Of a stretch of 64,000 bases of DNA, positions 52,395 to 62,429 are shown one piece after another (within the stretch, counting starts at the first letter, position 1; each line of letters begins with the position of its first letter). The position numbers and the translations under genes were made by a program. The notes beneath the pieces are model-generated. The model ran no database searches. It saw only the letters and a list, made by a program, of their open reading frames with translations, and was not told the DNA's origin. This stretch comes from Mesostigma viride. Its lineage: Eukaryota; Streptophyta; Mesostigmatophyceae; Mesostigmatales; Mesostigmataceae. The stretch spans positions 2,875,452 through 2,939,451 of the forward strand of contig RPFO01000156.1 in assembly GCA_009746045.1 (NCBI GenBank). The letters run 5' to 3'.

Positions 52395-53934
52395 TTGAAT
52401 TGAATTGAATTGAATTGTAACATAACTCCGTTGGGAGAATATGTAGCACATAGCCCAGAGAAGGGGCATATGGCCTATCATACATTCTAAGCTACTTCCT
52501 GCAAGGGTGGGAATGTAAACGACCCTTGCTCCGCTAGGTGCCCCAGGGCACTTGCAGCCCCATGATCTTCAAGCTATGCCCGGCCAGCTAAGGGGAGCCT
52601 GTCATGGGGGGGAAGATCAGCATAGCTATATACAGAAGCTAGGGCATGGCGTCTCAGCAGAGAGTTACTCAGACTCTGCATGGGCACAGCTTAATTAACT
52701 ACATAAAGCTAGGCATCATCTGGGGTGTGGCACATCATAGGCACATATGTACATGGCTAAAGAATGCGCGTGGCTTAGCTGGTATAATAGTGCCTGTAGG
52801 AGGCGGACATGTACATGGCCACGGTCTATTATTATCTATTCTACACGACTGCTGCTGTATTCCCCTCTGCTGGGGCGTCTGGAGTCGCTGGGGCCGCGGG
52901 GGTCGCATGCCAGGGCTTGTGGCCGACGTAGATGGCCGCCCCCCTTGGTCTGCCCGGGAGCTGGGAGTAGGTCGGCCATAGCTCCCGTCGCCGTTGTTGC
53001 TGCGCCAGGGTCAAGTCGTCGTCAAGGGTGAAGAGAGTCTTCTCGAGCCGCTTGCGGCCGGCGTCGGAGAAAAGAAATCTTGTCAGCCGGGTTCTTAAAG
53101 GTGAGAAGGAGCGGGGGCGCCCCTGCCTTACCCCGCGCGCGCCCGGGGAAGGCGGTGCATGGGCGACCAGCTCGATCTCACCAGTAAGGCCCATGCGACT
53201 AAGAATTTCTCTCTCAAACGCACGTGCAAGCTTCTCGGAATTCTCACCTTCCTCCATCCATGTCGAAGTTCTTGACAATGACGTTAAGGCTGCGCTTGGC
53301 GAGCTCGGCCTCCTCGCGGAGGTCGAGCATCGATCTGCTGCTGGAGCTGTGCTGCGACGGCGGAGGTGGTGGAGGTGGCGTGCTGCTTAAGCATGTCCGC
53401 CCAGGTCGGGATGGGAGGAGCATCGCCGGCGAGGCCAGCCGGGGCTGGCTTGGCGGCAATGTCCTCCACCGCCTGGACGGTGAGGCCTGCGGTGTTTTGC
53501 AGGACCTCGATAGCGATTGCATTGCGCTGGTCAATGTCACGGAGCTGGGCGGTGATGCATGGAGTCGGTGGAGCCCTGCGTTTGGGATTGGGCGAGGCTG
53601 AAGGCGAGGCAGGAATTAGCCCGGGACTGGGTGCTAGACGACCACCAGTGCGCGACTAGTGTCATCGCTGCCTGCCGGACCTGAGGGCAAAGCTGCAGCA
53701 GGAGCTGCAGACGTATTTTCATTGCCGAGCGCAGCCGTCAGGCTGCGTTGCGTCGATGGGCGTTTGCTCATATAGTATATTGCGTAATAGCGTCGGAAAA
53801 TTATATCAGCATGTGCGTCTTAGAAAGATGAAGCGATTGTGATATTCACGACTAAATTCGGTGCTCAAACGTGAAAGTTATGAGCTCCGCCGTCAGCCAT
53901 GCATGGCTACCTCGTGGCTCGTGGCTCGTGGCTC
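52395..53934 (-). mobile_element. LINE C, full-length ORF1-only copy, 1540 bp
   Basis: The target duplication GCGGCTGCGA lies at 52385-52394 and 53935-53944. The minus-strand order is a 5' end with GAGCCAC repeats, 5' UTR, ORF1 (start about 53770, C-terminal RGAAIYVGHKPWHATPAAP near 52910), 3' UTR with CTCCCAACGGAG, then a tail of CAATT repeats. It is complete at both ends yet holds no ORF2. Confidence 0.93.
52841..53770 (-). pseudogene. LINE C ORF1
   Basis: N-terminus MSKRPSTQRSLTAALG (from 53770), then a frame with PGRTCLSSTPPPPPPP, a coiled-coil segment (LDLREEAELAKRSLNVIVKN), FDM, EGENSEKLARAFEREILSRM and FTLDDDLTLAQQQRR. Several frameshifts remain. The role by family is RNA binding in the LINE ribonucleoprotein. 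Confidence 0.7.
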
Positions 53935-55084
53935 GCGGCTGCGATGAGCCAAGAAAATTCACCTGCTGCAGCTCCGGCTGTAGTTACGCCCGGCCTGCCA
54001 GGCAGCGGGGACTGCCGTCACTACTAAGTACTCAAGCGTTAGTAGTGCACTGTGCCGCTCCTGTGGCCTCGCTCTCGGCATCGCCTGATCCCAAACGCAG
54101 TCGCCCAACAGAACAGCAGAATCGCGCCCCCAATTACAGAACGGCGCTGTCGGCCCCAACCTTTCAAGGTCGATGGTCACGACAGGCTCAACATGTCCCC
54201 GAGCACTGCTCTGCACTGCACCTCTTCTTCGGGGACTAGTTACGCCTCACTTTATACGACCTGCTGTGCATCCATCTCGACAGCATCAACCGCCTTGAGC
54301 ATCACCCCGGGGGGGCAGCTAGTTTAACCCCAGGTCTCTGTTCGGGTGCGCCCGCCCCCAACTCCAGCACACCATCCTCAACTCTCTAATTCTCATGCGC
54401 TTGATGCCAGCGATCGATCTGGGCTCCATCCATTTCTGCACCCACACTCCGCTCCATCCTCACGGAAGGGCTCCCTCCAGCAGCACGTGACTCCCCTGAG
54501 TCCCCTCGCTGCAGATTGGCAGCATTGGGAGGCAGTGACGCTGACTTCTGAGCTCCCTCATGCACCTTTCCACCACCGTCACCTCCACCTCCAACCCTCC
54601 TCGCCTCCACCTCCACTGCCGCCTCCACCTCCACCCCCGACATCAAAGCCCAGCTCCTCGACATGCATCGACCAGCGCCTCTGCATGAAGGACAACGCCA
54701 TCACCATTAAGTGGCAGCCTGCAAAACACCGCAAGCCGCCGGCCTCACCGCCCATGCAGGCGGTGAATTGACATCGCCGGCCGCCCAGGCCCGGCATCCG
54801 CTGGCCTGGCCGGCCAGCAATGCTCCTCGATCCCACCCCGGCCCTGCCCGGGCGGACCTGCTTAAGCACCACACCACGTACCTCCACCGCCTCCACCATC
54901 GCGGCACAGCTCAAGCAACAAACGCTCGACCTCCGCGAGGAAACGCCTCGAGGCAGACCTCACCCAGCGCAGCCACAATCTCATCGTCAAACACTTCGAC
55001 CATGCAGCCGGCAGGTAACTGAGACCTCGGAGACTCTTGCCATAGCGTTAAGCGCGACATTCTTGGCCCCATGCAACTCACTGG

Positions 55085-55575
55085 TTAATTAATTAGACTC
55101 GTGCTCCCGTCGGGGAGTCACGGAGCATTAACCCCGATGGATTGATGGATGGATGGGTGCAAACAGTCCTACCGGTCTAATCTATCTACAACATCTATCT
55201 ACAACAACTAGTCTAAGCTCTCTACCCTATAATAGGGGACCTGTCTGGCGTGCAAGCTTCCCGTATGTTTGCACACGCGGGCGCTTCCCCACGGGGGGGG
55301 GCTCGTTGTCCTCTATGACCTGGGCCCACTTGGCCTTGTCCATCATCTTTTTCCAAATCACGGAGAGGCCTAGGCCCCCCATGTCCTCTACTAGCTGTTC
55401 TTTGAAGGTGCGGGCCTTAACGGCGTCTAACATCACGGGGCCCGGCCCACGTCAGGAGGTGCCGGCCAGGCTGAGCTGGGCGCAGTCCCGGGCGGGTGGG
55501 CCCCGTGAGGTGTCTACCTGGTTGGTGCGAGCTAAGTGCCCTACTAGCTGCAGGCGCCGCTGCTGAATGGTGCTG
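55085..55575 (-). mobile_element. LINE B, 5'-truncated, with ORF2 C-terminus
   Basis: The minus-strand coding end resembles LINE A but is distinct: LVGHLAR-type start near 55555, then a WAGPRDV segment, then MMLDAVKARTFKEQLVEDMG and VIEDNEPPPVGKR, ending near 55250. The 3' UTR, a GACTCCCCGACGGGAGC hairpin and a TTAATTAA tail follow. This identifies the source of the many short LINE B ends in the window. Confidence 0.78.
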
Positions 55576-55588
55576 GTGATATATATTA

Positions 55589-55668
55589 AAAGCCATATGC
55601 CCCTTCTCAGGGATATGTGCTACATGTACTCCCAACGGAGATATGTTACAATTAAATTAAATTAAATT
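55589..55668 (+). mobile_element. LINE C-type 3' end, about 80 bp
   Basis: CATATGCCCCTTCTCAGGG, ATGTGCTACATG, ACTCCCAACGGAG and an AATTA tail. A very short 5'-truncated insertion; no target duplication is clear. Confidence 0.75.
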
Positions 55669-55707
55669 GGGGTCGCCATTGTTGGAACGTTGGTTGTGAT
55701 CTAATCT

Positions 55708-55827
55708 ATTGTCGTCAGAAAGCAACAAACGTGATAACGCTAGCTGCCCAAATCTGAGATTCCGCGGAACACAGAAAGTAAGAAAGCCTAGAAGCTACCA
55801 GCAAGGAATCGAACGTAGGGCCTTTGG
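55708..55827 (+). repeat. 120-bp interspersed repeat with B-box-like end, copy 1
   Basis: About 95 percent the same by eye as 56137-56256. On the minus strand its start reads GGCCCTACGTTCGATTCC, a pol III B-box-like sequence. A short relative is at 27840-27877. It could be a tRNA-derived SINE. Confidence 0.65.
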
Positions 55828-56136
55828 CATGATTTTGCGGCTGTCTGAGTCGCCCGATCCGAAGGCATCTCACTTAACGTTTCGAAACAGCCCAACTGCG
55901 AAAAACCTCTTTACCGGAGAGGGGTGCCAATATGTTCGATATCGCTGAATTTATAGAAGATGCATGACTCACCACTACTAGACCTAAGTGCGCAGGAGTA
56001 CTGCGCACGGACCTACGCGATATTTCTAGTATCGCCGAAGTAGGCAGGTTGACCGCGGCTGGAATCTGGTTGTAGTGGGACGTACAAGTTTACCTAGAGG
56101 ACGTAGCCAAATCTAACTAATATCAACCGATCTTAC

Positions 56137-56256
56137 ATTGTCGTCAGAAAGCAACAAACGTGAAAACGCTAGCTGCCCAAATCTGAGATTCCGCGGAACA
56201 CAGAAAGTAAGAAAGCCTAGAAGCTACCAGCAAGGGATCGAACATAGGACCTTTGG
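56137..56256 (+). repeat. 120-bp interspersed repeat, copy 2
   Basis: Second copy of the repeat at 55708. The minus strand has GGTCCTATGTTCGATCCC. Sequence between the two copies (55828-56136) has no recognised gene. Confidence 0.65.
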
Positions 56257-56358
56257 ACTTCAGATAACGGCAGGCTCGAGCTACCATGGTCCGGATTCTC
56301 CCGATTTCTGGCCTGCGCTGGTTGTCTCCTTGATAGGACCTTTGGTGATCTGATCTAT

Positions 56359-57699
56359 TAATTAATTAATTAATTCAACACGTGCTCCCGTTGGGGAGTC
56401 GCGGAGCACCGAGGTGCTGTTAATCCCTGTGTGTGCACAACAGGAGAAAGGGCAGAGACCCCCAGTCTCCTTCATGCCAAAGGCATGCCACAGCTGCATT
56501 CGGGCGCGCTAGCTAAAAGGACATGCTACCGATCCGGCAAACTGTGGGTGCAATAAGACCCATGTGAGCGTGGCATAACAAGTAGCGTGGACAAGGAATC
56601 TGAACATAGCCAGGGCGTAGCATGGCTGTACTAGGACTAGGCTAAGGCTATGGCTGGTTGTTGTGTACCGTGCGTTGGCGGCACGTGACTAGGTATGTTG
56701 GCACAGCTAGGCAAACATTCTAAGCATGGCTGCCTTAGCGGCAGTGACTACCAATGGATACAATCTAGGCTATTGCTATTCTAGCTAGCCCGCTGGGGGC
56801 GACCACATCTTGTGGTTGATCATCAGGTCCCCGCCCCTCTGGACAGTACACCTTGGGCTTCTGGGGGTCCTGCTTATGGCGGAGGTATTCCGGCCACTGT
56901 CAGGTCGCGTCGCTGCTGTTGCTGAGCGGGGGTCAGGTCGTCATCCAGCGTCCAGGTGAGGTCGTGCAACCTCTTGCGACGAGAGAGGAACCGCTGCTTA
57001 TCCTCAGGGGAGGGGAAGGTGAGCAGGACTGGTGGGGGAGCCGCCTTGTCCCGTGAGTGGGGAAGGCGGTGGCACCCACGCAGTTCTACCTCACCTACCA
57101 GCGGGCCCATGAGGGTAAGAAGCTGGTTCTTGAGCTCGTCAGCAAGGGAGGTTGACGTCTCACCTGGCTTCTGGGGGGAGCGACGTAGCACCACTCGGCA
57201 CTCGCGGCGAGCGCGGTCGGTGACCTCCCGTTGCTGGGCCTGGCGGTGGTCCTCCAGCTCCTGGAGCTTCGTGGCGATGGCGTCGGTGGTGGAGGCGGTC
57301 GCTGACCGCAGCAGGTCCGCGTAGGAGAGCGGCGGGAGGTCACCAGCATCCTGCCGGGGTGGCTGGGATGCAATGGTGGCCGTCTGCTCCGCTATCTTGG
57401 GGACCTGTGTGGCCAGGGCCTCGGTGTGGGCGGTGATGGCCTCAAGCTTCTTCATGAGCACGCCGCACTTGCCCTCCACCTGGTTAAGGCGAGAGACAAG
57501 TGCAGCATGCGTTTCCGAAGCCTGCGCCGCGGTGTGTAGCGCCGTGAACTGGGGTTGTAGCTTGTGGACGACCTTGGTTTCCACGTTGGAGACCCGGGCT
57601 TCCACCGTGTTGAGCGTCGTGTTCAGCGAGGTCAGCTTCTCGGCCAACGGCCAGGTCACGTGCTCCTCCAGCACTGCGCGGATGTCATCCTTGCAGAGG
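56359..57699 (-). mobile_element. LINE D, ORF1-only, 5'-truncated, with LINE B-type 3' end
   Basis: The target duplication GATCTGATCTAT lies at 56347-56358 and 57700-57711. ORF1 is followed directly by a 3' UTR of about 470 bp (56400-56870), the hairpin around GACTCCCCAACGGGAGC and a TTAA tail. The 3' end matches LINE B, while the coding part is ORF1 only. Confidence 0.93.
56874..57674 (-). CDS. LINE D ORF1 protein, long open frame
   Basis: 266 uninterrupted codons, with more open frame upstream to the truncation at 57699. Order: an N-terminal coiled coil of about 110 residues (TSLNTTLNTVEARVSNVETK), a linker, a helical QQREVTDRARRECRVVLRRS segment, GEVELRGCHRLPHSRDKA, LLTFPSPEDKQRFLSRRKRL, and WTLDDDLTPAQQQQR. 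This is the coiled coil, RNA-binding and C-terminal layout of L1-type ORF1p. It is the best preserved ORF1 in the window. Confidence 0.75.
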   Translation of the reverse strand: MLEEHVTWPLAEKLTSLNTTLNTVEARVSNVETKVVHKLQPQFTALHTAAQASETHAALVSRLNQVEGKCGVLMKKLEAITAHTEALATQVPKIAEQTATIASQPPRQDAGDLPPLSYADLLRSATASTTDAIATKLQELEDHRQAQQREVTDRARRECRVVLRRSPQKPGETSTSLADELKNQLLTLMGPLVGEVELRGCHRLPHSRDKAAPPPVLLTFPSPEDKQRFLSRRKRLHDLTWTLDDDLTPAQQQQRRDLTVAGIPPP

Positions 57700-57730
57700 G
57701 ATCTGATCTATCATGGTACTAATAGGTTAA

Positions 57731-57849
57731 TCCATCCATCCATCGGGGTTAATGCTCCGTGACTCCCCAACGGGAGCATGAGTCTAATTAATTAATTAAT
57801 TAATTAATTAAATTAATTAATTAATTAATTAATTAATTAATTAATTAAT
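57731..57849 (+). mobile_element. LINE B 3' end, 119 bp
   Basis: The target duplication TAATAGGTTAA lies at 57720-57730 and 57850-57860. It begins TCCATCCATCCATCGGGG, contains the CTCCCCAACGGGAG hairpin and a long TTAA tail. Confidence 0.93.
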
Positions 57850-57964
57850 TAATAGGTTAAGCTTTATTCATCCATTCTCAAAAGCCTCTTGCATGCTCGT
57901 TTCGACCGCTTTCAGTTCCACAGAAGTTGTCAAGGATACTACTTGTCTAGTTGTGTCTGCAAGG

Positions 57965-58235
57965 GTTAAATTAAATTGAATTAAATTATAACATGCCTCC
58001 GTGGGGAGGTCATGTAGCACATATTCCATGATGGATGGGGTGGGGGAAGCCGCGTGATCGAACTATCCTAACTCTAAGCTATCTAGAAAATCCTAACTAC
58101 AGTGCTACTCATCAAAACGCCTCCGCCGCTTGGGGGGAGGTGGCTTGCCCACAGGGTCGGGCGTGTGCGCCTTGACAATCTTCTTCCACCGCGTCTTGTC
58201 CTGCATGGCAGTCCAAAGACGGGAGAGAGAGTGGA
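57965..58235 (-). mobile_element. LINE A 3' end
   Basis: Minus-strand LINE A end with tail (AAATTAAATTGAATT), CCTCCGTGGGGAGG hairpin, 3' UTR and the last ORF2 codons. It is cut at about 58235, where the next LINE A tail begins. Confidence 0.85.
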
Positions 58236-58280
58236 TTAAAAATTAAATTAAATTATAACATGCCTCCGTGGGGGGGTCAT

Positions 58281-58584
58281 TAATTAATTAATTAATTATC
58301 AACATCACTCCGTTGGGAGTCAATGTAGCACATATCCCTGAGAAGGGGCATATGGCTTTTAATACATCCTAGGCTACTTCATGCAAGGGTGGAAATGTAA
58401 GCAACACTTGCTCTAGGTGCCGCGAGGGCACCTGCACCACCATGCTGTCTCAGGTTCAACCCAACGAAGGGGATCCTGGCACGGGGGAGGAAGATCATCA
58501 TGGCTATACAAGGGCTAGGGCATGGCTTCTCGACAGAGAGCATCTCTCTGCATGGCATAGCATGGCTAAATTCTTAATGCAGCA
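58281..58584 (-). mobile_element. LINE C 3' end, 304 bp, inside LINE A
   Basis: The target duplication GGGGGTCAT lies at 58272-58280 and 58585-58593. It has the LINE C 3' UTR, an ACTCCGTTGGGAGT hairpin and a TTAA tail, and splits LINE A just before its own hairpin. Confidence 0.9.
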
Positions 58585-59267
58585 GGGGGTCATGTAGCAC
58601 TTATATTCCATGATGGATGGGGTGGAGGAAGCCGCGTGATCGAACTATCCTAACACTAAGCTATCTAGAAAATCCTAACTACAGTGCTACTCATCAAAAC
58701 GCCTCCTCCGCTTGGGGGGAGGTGGCTTGCCCACAGGGTCGGGCGTGTGTGCCTTGACAATCTTCTTCCACCGCGTCTTGTCCTGCATGGCAGTCCAAAG
58801 ACGGGAGAGAGAGTGGATGCGGTGCTCAAACTGGGCTGGGACCACTAGGTCGTCCAGCAACATCTGAACGTAGTTCGTGACAGGTTTCCCTACCCTTTTG
58901 GGAATGTCCTCGGGGCCAGGCCAGGTCAGAATGTGCCGCCCTGGCTGGCCAAGCCGCTGGGGGCCGGCCAGACCAAGGGTGGTGTCGACCTGGCTGGTGC
59001 GGGCAAGGTGTCCTACAAATGCTATCCTACGCTGCCTAATCTCGTCCGAAACACGAGGCATGCCATGATACAAAGACTCTGATGACGGACGCTCGGAAAA
59101 ACCTACGTTAAGGACCTGTCGGAGCATCCTGTAAACCGTGCCGTCTAGCCTAGCTGCCAGTTTGGGTGGGAGGGTCTGCAAGGGTTGTGGTAACCAAACC
59201 ATGTGCTGTGGAATTACCATCTCAACATTTCTCTGGTTTACGTGAAGCCTATTTATCAAGAAAGCAA

Positions 59268-59380
59268 TATAGATAGATTAGACCGGTAGGACTGTTTGCA
59301 CCCATCCATCCACCCATTGGGGTTAATGCTCCGTGACTCCCCAACGGGAGCACGAGTCTAATTAATTAATTAATTAATTA
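59268..59380 (+). mobile_element. LINE B 3' end, 113 bp, inside LINE A
   Basis: The target duplication ATCAAGAAAGCAA (13 bp) lies at 59255-59267 and 59381-59393. It starts TATAGATAGATTAGACCGG and ends in a TTAA tail. It interrupts the LINE A coding frame. Confidence 0.95.
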
Positions 59381-59440
59381 ATCAAGAAAGCAAACCAGGT
59401 AAAAGATCTTTCGTATTTGGACTGTGGAGGACGTTGATGA

Positions 59441-60187
59441 CCATTTTTGGTCCTTACAGTGGTACATGTTTGTTTGCAGCTGTAAAAAAAGAATCCAAAA
59501 AATACCAGGGTTTTTTCTTGAGTTCTACGGGATGTAAGGAGTCCATCCACCGAGTTTCAGACCGAAAGTCTCATATCTACTGTGTCTGCCACGTGTCAGA
59601 TTACAACGCGATACATTGCGTTCTAACCCTACAACGCGATGTATCGCGTTGTGATAAAACACCGTTTAACATACGATGCTGGCTGTTCCACGGATTACCA
59701 CGTGCTGGCTGTTCCATGCGCCTATCATTACTGACTGTGCCACAAGGTACTCAAACCGATAGCCCAACTGGAGTGCTATTGGCAACTGCGATCACGCAAG
59801 CATGTACTCCAGCCCATTCTACCGACACTTACAATACCATCACATCACGTGCTCACTGGACAGCACAAGGGAATCGCCCTCATGTTCCACCACAAGGCCG
59901 GCGCACATCCCCAATGATGGCATGTCTTGTAAGTCAGGCACAAGTTAACGTTGGCAAACATGTGTGCTACACAGATAGGCATGACGTTCTTCTTGTTTCT
60001 GCATGTGTCAATAAGTTAAAATAATAATATTAAGAGGGTGCTTGAGACGTTCCCATTTCCACGCTAGCCTGCATCATCTATGCTGCCTCCCGCGTATACC
60101 TTCTGTGCACGGCGCCGCCGCGCGACCAAAAATGCGCTATATATTTGGTTGTCGAGAATATAGACAGAGGAGGGCTTATGCAGCCAT
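59441..60187. other. Intergenic sequence
   Basis: No gene recognised. An imperfect palindrome, ACAACGCGAT-GT-ATCGCGTTGT, lies at about 59631-59652, next to a related ACAACGCGATACATTGCG. The final part is the 3' flank of the RIQ-like gene. Confidence 0.4.
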
Positions 60188-61190
60188 TTACTCGGGATCC
60201 TCGGTGAGGTACGACAGCACAACGGCCGTGATGAAGATTGCCGAGAAGCCCGCAAAAAAGGTTCCCGAGAGGAGGATGCGGAAGAAGCCCGCAACGTCCT
60301 CCCCAGGGATCAGCACCAGGCTCAAGATGCTCAGGACAAATGGGATGATAGAGTAGGACGCGACCGTGGCCGGCGGGGTCATAATCATGGTCTCGGCAAA
60401 GGACAGGAGGCCCAGCTGCTCGGCCTTGGACAGCAGGCCCGCGTTCTCGATCTTGGTCAGCGTGACGCCGGCCTTCTCCGCGGCGGACAGGACGCCGGCC
60501 TTCTCGATCGTGCTGAACAGCTTCTTCTTCTCGAACAGCTTGAGGAAGTTGTTGGGCGTGTCCACGTTCTCCACGAATTGGCCGCCCGAGGTGAATTCAC
60601 CTCGTTCCCAGTTCTCAACGTACCGGATCGACTGGTAACCGAAGCACGACAAACATGGCATCGTTACGGCAAAACATTGATGTCAGGGAAACATTTAGTG
60701 TAATTAATTTGCATGCTCCCAGCAACGTTCTCATCAGGATTCGCACTGCATATTCCTACTAAATATATGTACTATACATGTGCGGCCGTTCGTCCTTACG
60801 AGCTGTTGGGAAAAAGGCGTGTGCCTGCTTGGGATAGCAAAAGTCAGGCACGAACATGTGCAGATTGGCAGCCTAGGGACCGTCGACCAATATACATAAA
60901 CCTGGCACGTGACAAGCTCTTCAATTGCTAATGGCCCATGGGCTGAGCTTAAAGACCGTAAATTAGCCAGTGATCTCTGCAAGGCTATCCTCGCGAAGTA
61001 TCGCTACCATAGGTCGTGGCGCTAGTATCAGGCTATGTACCTTCTTTTGACCCATGGCAACGGTGGCAGAACGGGTCGAGGGCTTGGCCACCTGCGCCTT
61101 GGGCAGGGCGACACGACGGCCCAGGAAGGACTTGGTCAGTGGCGCCGCCACCGGGCATGGCGCGGTCAATTGAGAAACGGACGAAGCCAT
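60188..61190 (-). CDS. RIQ-like (DUF1118) plastid thylakoid protein, two exons
   Basis: Exon 1 is 61190-61041 and exon 2 is 60631-60188, with a GTACAT donor, CCAG acceptor, 409-bp intron and phase 0, giving 197 residues. Residues 1 to about 45 are a Ser/Thr/Ala/Arg-rich chloroplast transit peptide (MASSVSQLTAPCPVAAPLTK, RSATVAM). The mature part has repeated short helices (LFSTIEKAGVLSAAEKAGV, LLSKAEQLGLLSFAE), then two hydrophobic segments (SIIPFVLSILSLVLIPG; GFSAIFITAVVLSYL). Plant members (RIQ1/RIQ2) sit in grana thylakoids and affect LHCII organisation, quenching and state transitions. The 60 bp before the start are 5' UTR with no visible TATA box. The family match rests on memory of the repeat-plus-two-helices layout, and orthology to RIQ1 or RIQ2 cannot be settled. 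Confidence 0.8.
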
Positions 61191-61759
61191 GGCTAGCGTC
61201 CTTAGATTAAATGGGATGGGGATTCCCGCGCCGTGGGCACTGTCCCACTGCTAGGCGACTAGGGAACGTCCTCCCTCTAACGACGACGGCCACTCGTTTT
61301 ATGGAGCTGTCAAGTGTCCCCGCGCGCAAACAATTATCGGGGTGCATGCAGTGGCAGATTCCGGGTGGATTTCGCGTGCGGCTCAGGACAACCGGGCGTG
61401 CTAAGCAGGTGCCCTACTGTACTGATCGCCCAATCCGCGCCGGATAAAGCAGGAGATACAATGCAAGCTAGTCGGAGGTCCATAGATACTGGACTGGTTA
61501 ACACTGCGCATTGGAACAGCGCATTGCGTCGCGGCCCCACCAATTGCCGACTGCCAAGTGACATGCAACCTGTGACAACCAAGCACAACCAAGCACCTTG
61601 CAATCATGGACTGTGGGAGTCAGGACTGTCAGGTCTCAGGAGCCACGAAGCCCGGCGAAGCCTTGATACAGCGGAGTACAAATACGCACATAATCCCCAC
61701 GTGCGTACTGTAGTCCTGTCAAAGTAATGTCAATTCGTGGCTTACACGGCTTATGATTA
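61191..61759. other. Upstream region of the RIQ-like gene
   Basis: Presumed promoter and intergenic sequence. No regulatory element can be named with confidence and no gene is seen. Confidence 0.4.
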
Positions 61760-61964
61760 CAGTCATTCACGCCTTAAGTTGGGTTGGCTTAAGTTGTGTT
61801 CATGCCTAAAGTTGGGTCAAATAGGGTTTCGGCATTCCGAAATCCGAGGTCAAAGTAGTTCAGAATATTTAATTAAAATTAGTAGAATTTAGTAGATTCA
61901 TTCACACCTCAAGTTGGGTTGACCCCTCAAAAACCTCGAACGCAACTTCAGGCGTGAATGACTG
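61760..61964. mobile_element. MITE of about 205 bp
   Basis: The ends are inverted: CAGTCATTCACGCCTTAAGT on the left, and on the right a sequence whose complement is CAGTCATTCACGCCTGAAGT. Inner copies of CTTAAGTTGGGTTG and CTCAAGTTGGGTTG also occur. Left flank TA, right flank TG, so a TA target duplication (Tc1/mariner type) is possible but decayed. Confidence 0.75.
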
Positions 61965-62429
61965 TGACTGTATATGGACGAATCTGTGACTGTATATGCC
62001 GCAAGCCTGAAGCCTCTCAGAGTCTCCGTGCCGAACTACCCGTATTGCCCCCGCCCAACGGAGAACGGACGAGCGGTCCGCAGCCTGCCTCCAAATGTCA
62101 ATATTACGGATCCGGAATCTGTAGCAAGTTCTCCATTACCTAATGCTCTCTCTGACACACCTGGATGGTTAAATCGGGCATTTGTAACTGGTTGTGTGCA
62201 CGAAATTCAAACATCACCTGACCTGTTTGGTGAGAACCGCTGTTTGGACAGAGCGTTGTCAAATTCAAACTGTGATGTTGTTATTAGCAATGGAAACATA
62301 TGTATTGTGGGACCGGTGCAATATAGTTCACGATGGCGGCTTCAGTGCCAATATGCCCCATGTGATGTCTGCAGCCCTATCCACAGCAGACAGTTTTTGA
62401 CGAACCAAAGGCAAGAGGGTGAATCGACC

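Larger units (their letters stand above)
52205..55080 (+). mobile_element. LINE C relative, plus strand, split by another LINE C
   Basis: The 5' end (GAGCCACGAGCCACGAGGTA at about 52211) and ORF1 start (MTSKRSTTQRSLAAAI, 52350-52394) continue after the inserted copy at 53945 (DEPRKFTCCSSGCSYA). The ORF1 region runs to about 55040 (NLIVKHFDHAAG in one frame). Frames change often. No 3' end of this copy is evident before the LINE B tail at about 55085. Confidence 0.7.
58236..59440 (-). mobile_element. LINE A with two nested LINE ends
   Basis: A minus-strand LINE A copy with an open C-terminal ORF2 frame (59259-58687: FLINRLHVNQRNVEMV, LDGTVYRMLRQVL, IAFVGHLARTSQVDTT and the GPEDIPKRVGKP end). 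It is interrupted by a LINE C end (58281-58584) in its 3' UTR and by a LINE B end (59268-59380) in its coding part. LINE A coding sequence appears to go on to at least 59440. Confidence 0.85.

Noticed and set aside
59434-60024. 196-codon plus-strand open frame
   Set aside because: It begins inside LINE A sequence on the opposite strand, has no domain, and shows Cys/Ser/Thr/His-rich composition typical of chance frames.
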